Source of the DNA: Flavobacterium weaverense | GTDB taxonomy: Bacteria > Bacteroidota > Bacteroidia > Flavobacteriales > Flavobacteriaceae | DNA length: 64,000 nt | Assembly: GCF_003688495.1 (NCBI RefSeq) | Contig: NZ_REFH01000011.1 | Location: 62,001-126,000 of the forward strand | Direction of reading: 5' to 3' | Shown here: positions 1-9,528 of the stretch, one piece after another | Numbering within the stretch: the stretch's first letter is position 1 | Layout: every line of letters starts with the position of its first letter | Made by a program: the position numbers and the translations under genes | The notes under the pieces: generated by a model | What the model was told of the DNA's origin: nothing | What the model saw: only the letters and a program-made list of their open reading frames with translations | The model's database searches: none

Positions 1-2
1 TT

Positions 3-1958
3 TTTTTAGGTCCAGAAAATGTACCTGTTGCAATGATAAAATTAGAATCGTATTACAAAGAAGGAATTATAACAGAAGCGCGTTTGTCAGAGTCCGTAAA
101 AAAAATATTGCGTTACAAATTTAAAGTTGGTTTAAATACTTACAAACCTATCGAAATCAAAAGTCTTGTCGCTGACATTAATCCTGTACAAAACGAAGCG
201 TTAAGTTATAAATTGTATGAAAATGCAATTACAGTTTTGAAAAATGAGAAAGAAATTCTTCCTATCAAAGATCTAAGTCGAAAAATAGCCTATGTCAAAC
301 TAGGAGATGACGTTAACAGTTCTTTTATATCTACTTTAAAAAAATATACAGAAGTAACCGAAGTTTCAAATACAGATATTGATAGCTTAAACAAAGAATT
401 AAAAAAATACGATACGGTAATTATTGGTTACCATAAAGAAAATAAAACATGGGCGAAACAAGATTTTAGTGATAAAGAAATGAAGTGGTTACAAGAAATA
501 GCCAAGCACAATAAAGTAATCTTAGCTGTTTTTGCAAAACCATATACATTACTTCCTATCACAAATTTTGAAGATATTGAAGGATTAGTAGTTTCTTATC
601 AAAACTCAAGCGTAAGCCAAATCGTTTCAGCAGAATTGATTTTTGGTGCGGTCGCTGCCAAAGGAAAACTACCCGTATCAATAAATAAATCATTTCCTGT
701 AAATCATGGCCTATCAACTGAGAAACTAAACCGATTGGGTTTTACAGCTCCTGAAAATGAAAATATGAATTCTCAAATTTTATCTAAAATTGATAGCATT
801 GCAAAAAAAGCAATTGATGGCAAAATGACTCCTGGAATGCAAGTTCTAGTTGCTCGAAAAGGAAATGTAATTTTCCAAAAATCTTTTGGGAATTTCACTT
901 ACGAAAATGGCAGTAAACAAGTTAGTAATTCAGATTTGTATGACGTAGCTTCTCTAACAAAGATGATTTCGACTATACCAAATGTGATGCAATTGTATGA
1001 TAAGAACAAAGTAAAACTAGATACAAAATTAAAAAGAATGGTCCCACTTTTCTCAAAAACAGATAAAGCAAACATCAGTTTTAAGGATTTACTAACCCAT
1101 TATGCTGGACTTCAAGCATGGATTCCGTTTTACAAAGCGACTTTGAACAGTGATACTTCACCAATGGACAAGTATTACAGTAAAGTCGAAAACGCAAAAT
1201 TTTCAACTAAAGTAGCCGATAACCTTTTTCTACGAAATGATTATCACGATACCATAATAAAACTAATTGCTGAAAGCCCATTATCACTCAAGAAAGAATA
1301 CAAATACAGTGATTTTACCTTTATTATTTTAAAGGAATATCTAGAAAGAAAAGCAAAAAAGCCATTAGAAGTTTTAAGTCAGAAAAATTTTTACAGCTCG
1401 CTAGGAATGAACAATACATTATATAATCCGTTAACGAAGTTTGATAAAAATAATATTGCTCCATCAGAAGTAGATACTTATTTCCGTCACCAAGTTGTAC
1501 AAGGTCATGTGCATGATATGGCTGCAGCAATGGAAGGTGGAGTTGCCGGTCATGCAGGAATTTTTTCGAATGCAATGGACGTGGCTAAAATGATGCAACT
1601 ATTTTTACAAAAAGGAAATTATGGTAACAAAAGCTATTTTTCTACGGCCACTTTCGATGTATTCAATACGTCGTATTACGCTGCTGAAGGAGTTCAAAGA
1701 GGTTTAGGTTTTGATAAGAGAATTAAAAAAGATGGACCAACATGTGGCTGCGTTTCGGAAGCTAGTTTTGGGCATACTGGTTTTACCGGCGATATTGCTT
1801 GGGTTGATCCAGAGACGGAAATCGTATATGTTTTTCTTTCAAACAGAACTTATCCAGAAGTTACAGCAGAAGGAAACAAATTGGCCAAAGAAAATATTAG
1901 AGAAGAAATTCAACAAATTATCCAAAATGCCATTATTAAAAAGGATCCTAAAAGATAG
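3..1958 (+). CDS. GH3 glycosidase / beta-lactamase-like serine hydrolase fusion (5' truncated by window)
   Basis: The reading frame is open to the left edge, so the start and most of the GH3 catalytic domain lie outside the window. The visible part begins in the last helices of a GH3 N-terminal domain, continues through a GH3 C-terminal-type domain, and from about nt 770 becomes a serine beta-lactamase/esterase-like domain. Its SxxK motif (SLTK) is at 951-962, a Tyr motif (YSDF) at 1305, and a KTG-like HTG triad at 1773. Such fusions are known in Bacteroidota, where the GH3 part is usually a beta-N-acetylglucosaminidase. The anmK, ampG-like and nagZ-like genes downstream suggest it trims peptidoglycan fragments in the envelope. 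The substrate of the serine hydrolase half is unknown. Confidence 0.85.
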   Translation, partial: FLGPENVPVAMIKLESYYKEGIITEARLSESVKKILRYKFKVGLNTYKPIEIKSLVADINPVQNEALSYKLYENAITVLKNEKEILPIKDLSRKIAYVKLGDDVNSSFISTLKKYTEVTEVSNTDIDSLNKELKKYDTVIIGYHKENKTWAKQDFSDKEMKWLQEIAKHNKVILAVFAKPYTLLPITNFEDIEGLVVSYQNSSVSQIVSAELIFGAVAAKGKLPVSINKSFPVNHGLSTEKLNRLGFTAPENENMNSQILSKIDSIAKKAIDGKMTPGMQVLVARKGNVIFQKSFGNFTYENGSKQVSNSDLYDVASLTKMISTIPNVMQLYDKNKVKLDTKLKRMVPLFSKTDKANISFKDLLTHYAGLQAWIPFYKATLNSDTSPMDKYYSKVENAKFSTKVADNLFLRNDYHDTIIKLIAESPLSLKKEYKYSDFTFIILKEYLERKAKKPLEVLSQKNFYSSLGMNNTLYNPLTKFDKNNIAPSEVDTYFRHQVVQGHVHDMAAAMEGGVAGHAGIFSNAMDVAKMMQLFLQKGNYGNKSYFSTATFDVFNTSYYAAEGVQRGLGFDKRIKKDGPTCGCVSEASFGHTGFTGDIAWVDPETEIVYVFLSNRTYPEVTAEGNKLAKENIREEIQQIIQNAIIKKDPKR

Positions 1959-2097
1959 AATTTTCTATAAAACTTTTAACTTTACCAATTCAGATAACTA
2001 AAACTATTTGCGAAAATATCAAATCAAACCTTCTTTGATTTTAACTTTTTTATTTGCTTAAAAAATGAATTAATTTTTATTATTTATACATAGAATC

Positions 2098-3306
2098 ATG
2101 AATTCAAATCTCGAATCACTTTATAAAATTGCACAAAAACCATCACGAAACGTTATTGGTTTGATGTCTGGAACATCACTAGATGGATTAGATGTGGCTT
2201 TGTGCGAGATTTCAGGAGCAGGTGAAGACACACAAATTAAATTGATTCAATTTGAAACAGTTGATTATTCCGAGGATATAAAATTAGAAATCAAATCTAT
2301 TTTTGCAAAGCAAACTATTGAATTTCAAAAACTCGTTTTATTAAACGAATGGATTGGAACGTTACATGCGGAGATGATTCTAAAATGTCTTGATAAATGG
2401 AAGATTACCGCTGATAAAATTGATTTAATAGCATCTCATGGCCAGACCGTTTTCCACGCTCCAAAGATTTTGCACCAGCACGAAAAATTTCCAAATGGTA
2501 CTTTACAAATTGGAGATGGTGATCACATTGCGGTAAAAACTGGAATAATTACGATATCTGACTTTAGACAAAAACACGTTGCTGCAGGTGGCGAAGGTGC
2601 ACCTTTAGCAGTTTATGGTGATTATTTTCTTTTTTCTAAAAAAGGAGAAAACAGAATTATGTTGAACATGGGAGGAATTTCAAATTTCACCTATTTACCA
2701 GCTTCTAATAATCCCGAAGAGGTTTTTGTAACGGATACAGGAACAGGAAACACGTTAATAGACGCTTTTACAAAACTAAATTTTCCTGAAAAATCTTATG
2801 ACAAAGATGCCGAAATTGCTAAAACTGGAACTGTAAACGCTGCACTTCTAGAAAGTTTAAAATCTGATTCTTTTTTTAATAAACCGTATCCAAAAACCAC
2901 TGGACCTGAACTTTTCAATATGGAATATGTTAAAAAGGCTCAAGCCTTAAGCAGTACTCAAAATATTCCGGTTCCTGATTTGCTCGCCACGTTGACACGA
3001 TTTAGCGCTGAAACGATCGTAACTGCTATAAAAGAAACAATAAAAAGCACTATTTACAATATTGAAGATTTTATCATTTATTTATCTGGTGGTGGTGCGC
3101 ACAATCCACTATTAATTCAATGGTTAAAAGAATTATTGACTTGCAATTTTGCAAAAACAGATGATTTGGGAATTTCTGGCGATGCCAAAGAGGCGATTCT
3201 TTTTGCCGTACTAGCCAATGAAACAGTCTCAGGAGGAAAATCTGATTTTGGTAAGCGAAAAGGAATTCCATCTGTTTCGATGGGTAAAATTTCGTTCCCT
3301 AATTAA
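2098..3306 (+). CDS. anmK: 1,6-anhydro-N-acetylmuramic acid kinase AnmK
   Basis: This cytoplasmic kinase opens and phosphorylates anhydro-MurNAc to MurNAc-6-phosphate during murein recycling. The family's phosphate-binding start is seen at residues 21-32 (GLMSGTSLDGLD). Further family signatures are DGDHIA, the conserved TGTGN segment near residue 215, and SGGGAHNP towards the C-terminus. The length of 402 residues is somewhat above the roughly 370 of Proteobacterial AnmK because of a short N-terminal extension. It lies 139 bp after the GH3 fusion and 23 bp before the next gene, in a run of recycling genes. MurQ, the next enzyme of the pathway, is not in the window. Confidence 0.95.
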   Translation: MNSNLESLYKIAQKPSRNVIGLMSGTSLDGLDVALCEISGAGEDTQIKLIQFETVDYSEDIKLEIKSIFAKQTIEFQKLVLLNEWIGTLHAEMILKCLDKWKITADKIDLIASHGQTVFHAPKILHQHEKFPNGTLQIGDGDHIAVKTGIITISDFRQKHVAAGGEGAPLAVYGDYFLFSKKGENRIMLNMGGISNFTYLPASNNPEEVFVTDTGTGNTLIDAFTKLNFPEKSYDKDAEIAKTGTVNAALLESLKSDSFFNKPYPKTTGPELFNMEYVKKAQALSSTQNIPVPDLLATLTRFSAETIVTAIKETIKSTIYNIEDFIIYLSGGGAHNPLLIQWLKELLTCNFAKTDDLGISGDAKEAILFAVLANETVSGGKSDFGKRKGIPSVSMGKISFPN

Positions 3307-3329
3307 TAAACTAATACAACTATTATATA

Positions 3330-4601
3330 ATGCAAAAAGAACGCTTAATTTCGCTCGATGTTTTTAGAGGATTTACTATTCTATTAATGACAATTGTAAA
3401 TAATCCTGGAAGTTGGGCGTCAATTTATCCTCCATTAAAACATGCGGAATGGCATGGGTGCACTCCTACTGATTTAGTTTTTCCTTTTTTTATTTTTATA
3501 ATGGGAACTGCTATTCCATTCGCAATGCCAACTAAACATTTTGATTTATCCGTTTTTCATAAAATATTAGTTCGTTCCTTAAGGATTTTCTGCTTGGGTT
3601 TATTTTTATATTTCTTCGGTCGTATTGAAGTCTTTTCGTTAGAAGGCATTCCTTTATTACTAGCTAGAATACTTATTACTTTCGCGGTAGCGTATGCACT
3701 ATTAGGAAACTTTACTTTAAAAATTAAAACATATCTCGTTTTAATTATTTTTACAGTGATGTTATTCTTGGCTTATAGCGGAATACCCGCATATCAAGAC
3801 GTACGAATTCCTGGAGTTTTACAACGAATTGCGATTGTCTATTTCTTCACATCCATTTTATATTTAAAAACTAATTTAAAAATCCAAGTCGCTGTAGTAG
3901 CATTTATTTTACTGGGTTATTGGGCTTTAATGGCTCTAGTTCCTGTTCCAGAATTTGGCAAAGCAAATTTTGATAAAGCAACTAATTTAGCAGCTTGGCT
4001 CGATAACTTATTACTAAATGGACACTTGTGGGCCGCATCAAAAACTTGGGATCCGGAAGGAATTTTGAGTACTTTACCAGCAATTGCTACAGGGATTTTA
4101 GGAATGTTTATCGGTCAAGTATTGAATATGTCTATTACTAAAGTAGAAATTGTAAAAAGGATGTCAATTGTGGGTGCATCTTTAATAATTCTTGGCTTAG
4201 TTTGGGATGTTGTATTCCCAATAAATAAATCATTGTGGACGAGCTCTTACACAATATACACTGCTGGAATTGCAACAATAAGCTTAGCAATTTTATACTA
4301 TATCATTGACGTTGCAAATTATAAAAAATGGATAAAATTATTTTTAATTTGGGGAGTTAATCCAATGATTGTGTTTTTCTTCTCGGGGATAATTCCAAGA
4401 ATTTTAAGTTCAATCAAAATACAAAACCCAAAAATAGCAACGGAAGAAATTAATCTACAGACTTATATTTACAATGATAATATCGTTCCACTTTTCGCTA
4501 ATCCGCTAAACGCATCGTTATTTTACGCATTGTCGTATGCTGTTTTTTGGTCATTAATATTGTGGTTTTTTTACAAGTATAAGTTGATTTTTAAAGTATA
4601 G
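3330..4601 (+). CDS. NagX / heparan-alpha-glucosaminide N-acetyltransferase-like membrane protein
   Basis: A polytopic inner-membrane protein of 423 residues with about 10-11 hydrophobic segments. The N-terminus (RLISLDVFRGFTI) and the following HAEWHGCTPTDLVFPFF segment are hallmarks of the DUF5009/HGSNAT-like acyltransferase family, which includes bacterial NagX proteins. The conserved His in that segment is the acetyl carrier in the human homologue. It starts 23 bp after anmK and so is probably co-transcribed. Its position between anmK and an ampG-like gene suggests a role with amino sugars from peptidoglycan, but whether it transports or acetylates them cannot be told from sequence. Confidence 0.85.
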   Translation: MQKERLISLDVFRGFTILLMTIVNNPGSWASIYPPLKHAEWHGCTPTDLVFPFFIFIMGTAIPFAMPTKHFDLSVFHKILVRSLRIFCLGLFLYFFGRIEVFSLEGIPLLLARILITFAVAYALLGNFTLKIKTYLVLIIFTVMLFLAYSGIPAYQDVRIPGVLQRIAIVYFFTSILYLKTNLKIQVAVVAFILLGYWALMALVPVPEFGKANFDKATNLAAWLDNLLLNGHLWAASKTWDPEGILSTLPAIATGILGMFIGQVLNMSITKVEIVKRMSIVGASLIILGLVWDVVFPINKSLWTSSYTIYTAGIATISLAILYYIIDVANYKKWIKLFLIWGVNPMIVFFFSGIIPRILSSIKIQNPKIATEEINLQTYIYNDNIVPLFANPLNASLFYALSYAVFWSLILWFFYKYKLIFKV

Positions 4602-4720
4602 CTTTTAAATTAAAAAACACAGCTATTTAAATAGTCATGTTAAAGTTGGCAAAGAAATTGATTTCAGGAAAGAGTTGAAATTATAAACTCTATTTAGCGA
4701 TTAAATTTCTCTAAAAAAGC

Positions 4721-4728
4721 TATTTTTG
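4721..4728 (+). promoter_or_regulatory. Flavobacteriia-type -7 box
   Basis: TATTTTTG matches the Bacteroidota -7 consensus TAnnTTTG and lies 24 bp before the start of the GHL10 gene. No convincing -33 TTG was found at the right spacing. Confidence 0.5.
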
Positions 4729-4752
4729 AATACTTTAAAATAAAAAACGATA

Positions 4753-6285
4753 ATGAAAATTTACAAGCACATTCTTTTACTACTCCCTTTTCTATTAATC
4801 TCCTTTTCTAAAAGTGAGGCTCAAGAACTGAAAGCACATCCTAAAAGTGAATTTAGAGCAGTTTGGATTGCAACTGTTGTTAATATCGACTGGCCCAAAA
4901 GTGGCAATGACAATATTGCAAAGCAAAAGGCAGATTATTTAGAAATTTTAGATACTTACAAAAAATTAAATTATAATGCTGTTATAGTCCAAATTAGAAG
5001 TGTTGGTGACGCTTTTTATCCAACAAAATTAGCTCCTTGGTCTAAATATTTGACTGGAAAAGAGGGAAAAGCACCCAATCCGTATTTTGATCCACTAGAA
5101 TGGATGATTACTGAAGCGCATCAACGGGGTTTCGAATTTCACGCTTGGTTGAATCCATATCGCGCAACCATGAATTTAAAAACCGAAGAGCTAAGTCCGG
5201 AGCACGATTTATTTAAATTTCCAGAATGGATGATAAAATATGCAGGGAAATATTATTATGATCCAGCACTTCCAGAGGTTCAAAACCATTTAACAGCCGT
5301 GATTGAGGAAGTAGTAACGAATTACGATATTGATGCAATACATTTTGACGACTATTTCTATCCTTACAAAGTTCCTGGCGAAAAATTTAATGACAGTGCT
5401 TCTTTCAAGAAATATGGAGACGGAAGAACGTTGGAAGATTTTAGAAGATCTAACGTAAATGAATTCGTAAAATGCATTTCTATTTCGATTAAAAATATCA
5501 AACCATGGGTGCAATTCGGAATTAGCCCCTTTGGTGTTTGGAGAAATAAATCAGTAGATCCAAGAGGTTCTGACACCAAGTCTGGGCAAACAAATTATGA
5601 CGATTTATTTGCTGATCCTATTGCTTGGATGGAGAATAAATGGATTGATTATTTAGTTCCACAATTGTATTGGAGTATGGATCATCCCACAGCTTCTCAT
5701 TCAAAACTTTTACGTTGGTGGTCTGAAAATTCGACAAACGTTAATGTTTATATTGGAAACGGAACGTACAAAGTAAATGCTGATTCAGATAAACGATGGA
5801 ATAATGCAAAAGAAATTCCAAATCAAATTGATTACGCCAGAAGTTTTAAAAACATTCAAGGAAATGCTTTTTTTAGTGCCAAATCATTTATGAATCGAAA
5901 TCAAAGTGTCACAAAATTGTTATCCGAAAATCAATATAAATATCCTGCTATTCCTGCTGTAGTTCCTAATGCAGTTCGAAATATGGTCATTGTACCAACA
6001 GCAGCAAATATTGTAACAGATCCAATTTCTTCTCGCTTTACAGTGCAATATCCAATGTATAGTAAAGTGCGCTACCTAATGGTTTACGCAGCAAAGTTTA
6101 ATTCAAAAATTGATATTACTGATGCAAGCCAAATCGTTGATAAAGTAGCATATCGTTTAAATAGCGACACTGTCGAAGTAATTATTCCTGCTTATCAAGT
6201 TGATAAAAACACAAAATATGCGATTACTTTTATTGATTATTATGGCAATGAAAGTGAAGCTACAGAAGTGAATTTCGCACTATAA
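4753..6285 (+). CDS. family 10-like glycosyl hydrolase (GHL10/DUF187, YngK-like)
   Basis: An exported protein of 510 residues with a cleavable signal peptide (about residues 1-24, ending in SEAQ). The mature part opens with EFRAVWIATVVNIDWP, the family signature. Other diagnostic stretches are AVIVQIRSVGDAFYP, FEFHAWLNPYR and the acidic barrel motif DAIHFDDYFYPY near residue 200. These make it a GHL10 TIM-barrel hydrolase of the FenI/YngK/YddW group, several members of which act on peptidoglycan glycan chains. The last roughly 100 residues look like a small beta domain. It has its own likely promoter and is followed 24 bp later by an AmpG-like permease, so it probably releases muropeptide sugars for uptake. 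Confidence 0.88.
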   Translation: MKIYKHILLLLPFLLISFSKSEAQELKAHPKSEFRAVWIATVVNIDWPKSGNDNIAKQKADYLEILDTYKKLNYNAVIVQIRSVGDAFYPTKLAPWSKYLTGKEGKAPNPYFDPLEWMITEAHQRGFEFHAWLNPYRATMNLKTEELSPEHDLFKFPEWMIKYAGKYYYDPALPEVQNHLTAVIEEVVTNYDIDAIHFDDYFYPYKVPGEKFNDSASFKKYGDGRTLEDFRRSNVNEFVKCISISIKNIKPWVQFGISPFGVWRNKSVDPRGSDTKSGQTNYDDLFADPIAWMENKWIDYLVPQLYWSMDHPTASHSKLLRWWSENSTNVNVYIGNGTYKVNADSDKRWNNAKEIPNQIDYARSFKNIQGNAFFSAKSFMNRNQSVTKLLSENQYKYPAIPAVVPNAVRNMVIVPTAANIVTDPISSRFTVQYPMYSKVRYLMVYAAKFNSKIDITDASQIVDKVAYRLNSDTVEVIIPAYQVDKNTKYAITFIDYYGNESEATEVNFAL

Positions 6286-6309
6286 ATTAATCTATTTAAA
6301 ATTCCTTAC

Positions 6310-7608
6310 ATGAAAACAGATAATAGACCTTGGTATTGGATTCCCGTTTTAAATTTTGCTTCCGGTTTCCCGTATGTAATCATAATCTCCGTTTCTGTAT
6401 TGATGTACAAAAACTTAGGGATAAGCAATGAAGATATCGGTTTATATACTAGTTTATTGTATTTGCCTTGGGTAATAAAACCTTTGTGGAGTCCATTCAT
6501 TGATTTATATGGAACGAAGAGAAAATGGTTTTTATCGATGCAATTACTTATTTCTATTGCTTTTTTAATAGTAGGTTTTATTATTCCCGCTAGCCAATTT
6601 TTCATACTAAGTTTAGCTGTTTTTTGGGTTGCTGCCTTTGCTTCCGCATCAAATGATGTTGCTAGTGATGGTTTTTATTTACTTGCTTTGGAGAAAGAAC
6701 AGCAATCATTCTTTTTAGGGATTAGAAGTACATTTTATAGAGCGTCGATGCTTACTGGAAACGGATTGATAATCTTACTGGCTGGCTATTTAGAACATCG
6801 TTTCAGTAATAATGTTCAGGCTTGGTCTTACACAATGATATTTGTAGGGATAGTGATGTCAATTCTAACTGTGTACAACTATTTTGCTACTCCAAAAAGT
6901 GAACTTCCAATTGCTGACGGTAAAACGGAAGAGAAAAATTTTGGTAAAGTATTTAGCAGCTTTTTTAAGAAAAAACAAATTGTATTAGTTTTAGCTTTTA
7001 TACTTTTATTTCGTCTTGGCGAATCACAACTGCTTAAAATGCTTACTCCATTTTTAGTGGATCCAATAAGCGACGGAGGAATGGGATTAGAAACTGAAGA
7101 TGTTGGACTTATTTATGGAACATTCGGGTTGATTGCCTTAACTGTAGGTGGAATTTTAGGAGGAATTGCTATTTCAAGAGATGGATTAGGAAAATGGATG
7201 TTGCCAATGATTCTAGCGATGCACTTACCGATCATTGGATTTGTATTGTTATCTCATTTTCATCCTAGTTCAGTACTCTATATTTATCTCACTGTTATAG
7301 CAGAACAATTTGGTTACGGTTTTGGTTTTGCGGCTTTCATGATGTACTTGATTTATGTTGCAGATGGTGAATCGAAGACTTCCCATTACTCTATAGCAAC
7401 AGGATTTATGGCGCTTGGAATGATGCTACCCGGAATGGTAAGTGGTTATATTCAGGATTATTTAGGATATGGAAATTTCTTTATTTGGGTTTTTATAGCG
7501 ACAATTCCGGGATTGATACTTTCAAGATATTTGATATTTCCAAAGGAATTTGGTAAGAAAGCAGAGAATATTAATTACCAGACTAGTAAACCTAAAGATG
7601 AAGAATAA
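6310..7608 (+). CDS. AmpG-like MFS muropeptide permease
   Basis: A 432-residue protein with about 12 hydrophobic segments and the AmpG/AT-1 style of major facilitator. The N-terminus runs NRPWYWIPVLNFASGFPY, with PWVIKPLWSPFIDLYGTKR in the first cytoplasmic loop, a motif typical of AmpG permeases. A central soluble loop (about residues 195-225) separates the two six-helix halves. AmpG proteins import GlcNAc-anhydro-MurNAc peptides through the inner membrane. The genes on either side (a GHL10 hydrolase and a NagZ-like GH3) fit that role. The substrate is inferred from family and context. Confidence 0.85.
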   Translation: MKTDNRPWYWIPVLNFASGFPYVIIISVSVLMYKNLGISNEDIGLYTSLLYLPWVIKPLWSPFIDLYGTKRKWFLSMQLLISIAFLIVGFIIPASQFFILSLAVFWVAAFASASNDVASDGFYLLALEKEQQSFFLGIRSTFYRASMLTGNGLIILLAGYLEHRFSNNVQAWSYTMIFVGIVMSILTVYNYFATPKSELPIADGKTEEKNFGKVFSSFFKKKQIVLVLAFILLFRLGESQLLKMLTPFLVDPISDGGMGLETEDVGLIYGTFGLIALTVGGILGGIAISRDGLGKWMLPMILAMHLPIIGFVLLSHFHPSSVLYIYLTVIAEQFGYGFGFAAFMMYLIYVADGESKTSHYSIATGFMALGMMLPGMVSGYIQDYLGYGNFFIWVFIATIPGLILSRYLIFPKEFGKKAENINYQTSKPKDEE

Positions 7609-7701
7609 TTAATAGATAGTACTACAAATAATTTAATTTCGATTCGCAAAATTGAAAAATTCAAGTAATAACTGCTATCTCGTTATTCAAAAACTAACAA
7701 C

Positions 7702-9312
7702 ATGACATTAGAACAAAAAATAGGACAATTTTTCTTTCCCGCAGTTTTTATAAATGACACGGAAGAGAATATCCAAGAGATGGAACTTTTAATTCAAAAT
7801 CATAATATAGGCGGACTAACTTTTTTTCATAGTAGAGCCAGCGCTGCGACTAATTATGAAACAAAGAAGAAAGTTATTCTAAACGATGATAGTTGCCAAC
7901 GATTACGAGAACTGATAACTCGTTACCAAAAATGTGCTCCTACTCCACTTTTAATGAGTATTGATGCTGAATGGGGATTAGCGATGCGTGTGGAAAAAAC
8001 ACCGCAATATCCTTACGCAATCACTCTTGGCGCTTTACCGATATCACAGTCTCATTTAGTGTACGAAGTAGGAAAACAAATTGGTTTAGATCTAAAGTCT
8101 GTTGGAATACAATACAATTTAGCACCGTTAGCTGATATCAATAATAATCCGAATAATCCGGTGATTGGCTATCGCTCTTTTGGCGAAGAGAAAGAAAAAG
8201 TTAGTGATTTTGCTATAGAATATGTGAAAGGAATGAATGATGCTGGCGTCCTTGGATGTCTTAAGCATTTTCCGGGCCATGGAAATACAAATGTAGATTC
8301 TCATTTAGGTTTACCAATTTTAGACGAAAATCTAGAGCAGCTATTAGAGAATGAATTGCTACCTTTTATTAAAGGAATTGATGCAAACGTTGATTCTATA
8401 ATGATAGGTCATTTAGCGGTTCCCGCCTTAAACGATGGAAAGAATACATCTGCAACTTTATCTAAACCTGTTATAGAAACACTTCTACGCAAGCAATTGG
8501 GCTATGATGGATTAATCATTTCAGACGCACTAAATATGAAAAGTGTTTCTGATCTTTATTCGAAAAAAGGACAATTAGAATGGGAAGCTTTCAACGCTGG
8601 CAATGATATTTTATGTTTTGCAATTAACGTTGCGGAAGGAATTCAGGAAATACTAAAAAATGCATCAGAAGAGCGAATTGATGAAAGTTTCAATCGTTTA
8701 TGGAAAGCAAAGCAGAAAGCAGGAATTTTAAATCCCGATTCAAGTTTAAATCCAATTTTAAACGGCGACTTCGATTTTGAAACCACGTCAAAATTAAATT
8801 ATAAAATCGCTGAAAATTGTATTACTACATTACGAGATAATCAAAATACAAATACTGTTTTTGAAGCCCAGCGCGCGAATAAATTAGCTAAAATTAGCCT
8901 TTATAAAAATACAGATAATCTATTTTTTAAAAATGTGTCTACCGTATTACCTTCCTCAGAATTTAGCTATGAAATAGGCAATGATTTGGCAATAGCTGAA
9001 TTAGAAAATGATATTGCTGAATTTGACACAATACTCATCTCCTTGTTCGTTCCAAAAGCTAAACCTTTGAATAAGTTTGATATAGAAGAAACTGTTTTAG
9101 AATTTTTGGAAAAAATATTCACAACAAAGAAATGTATCTTATACGTATTCGGGAATCCTTACGCGTTACAAGTAATTCCAAACTTAAAAGCTGCTTTAGG
9201 AATTGTCCAAGTTTACCAAGATTTTCCAGAGTTTCAAAAAGTAGCTGCTAATCAGTTACTCTCAAACGCTGCTTGTCAAGGAACACTACCTGTGATAATT
9301 ACCGATTTATAA
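7702..9312 (+). CDS. NagZ-like GH3 beta-N-acetylglucosaminidase with C-terminal extension
   Basis: A GH3 family enzyme of 536 residues without a signal peptide, so probably cytoplasmic. The N-terminal two-thirds form the catalytic barrel. KHFPGHG at about residues 188-194, followed by NTNVDSHLGLP, is the His/Asp general acid-base loop specific to NagZ-type GH3s. GLIISDALNMKSV near residue 280 carries the nucleophile Asp. The last roughly 180 residues are an extra domain absent from short Proteobacterial NagZ (about 340 aa). NagZ removes GlcNAc from anhydro-muropeptides, giving the substrate for AnmK encoded 5 kb upstream. Confidence 0.88.
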   Translation: MTLEQKIGQFFFPAVFINDTEENIQEMELLIQNHNIGGLTFFHSRASAATNYETKKKVILNDDSCQRLRELITRYQKCAPTPLLMSIDAEWGLAMRVEKTPQYPYAITLGALPISQSHLVYEVGKQIGLDLKSVGIQYNLAPLADINNNPNNPVIGYRSFGEEKEKVSDFAIEYVKGMNDAGVLGCLKHFPGHGNTNVDSHLGLPILDENLEQLLENELLPFIKGIDANVDSIMIGHLAVPALNDGKNTSATLSKPVIETLLRKQLGYDGLIISDALNMKSVSDLYSKKGQLEWEAFNAGNDILCFAINVAEGIQEILKNASEERIDESFNRLWKAKQKAGILNPDSSLNPILNGDFDFETTSKLNYKIAENCITTLRDNQNTNTVFEAQRANKLAKISLYKNTDNLFFKNVSTVLPSSEFSYEIGNDLAIAELENDIAEFDTILISLFVPKAKPLNKFDIEETVLEFLEKIFTTKKCILYVFGNPYALQVIPNLKAALGIVQVYQDFPEFQKVAANQLLSNAACQGTLPVIITDL

Positions 9313-9528
9313 ATTACAATCCGTACATTTTTTTTAAGTTTCGAAAATTATTTCTAAAGATGAAAATTAGAATAATTTTTCGATAAAATATTTCTTGCTG
9401 TAAACTTTTCGAAAATTTTTAAAATTAAAAACTAAAATCGATAAAAATAGAGAAATGAAAATTTTGTTAAAATCTGTTTAGGCTGATAGTAACTTTTTTA
9501 TCTATATTGCAATCTCAAAAGACAAAGA

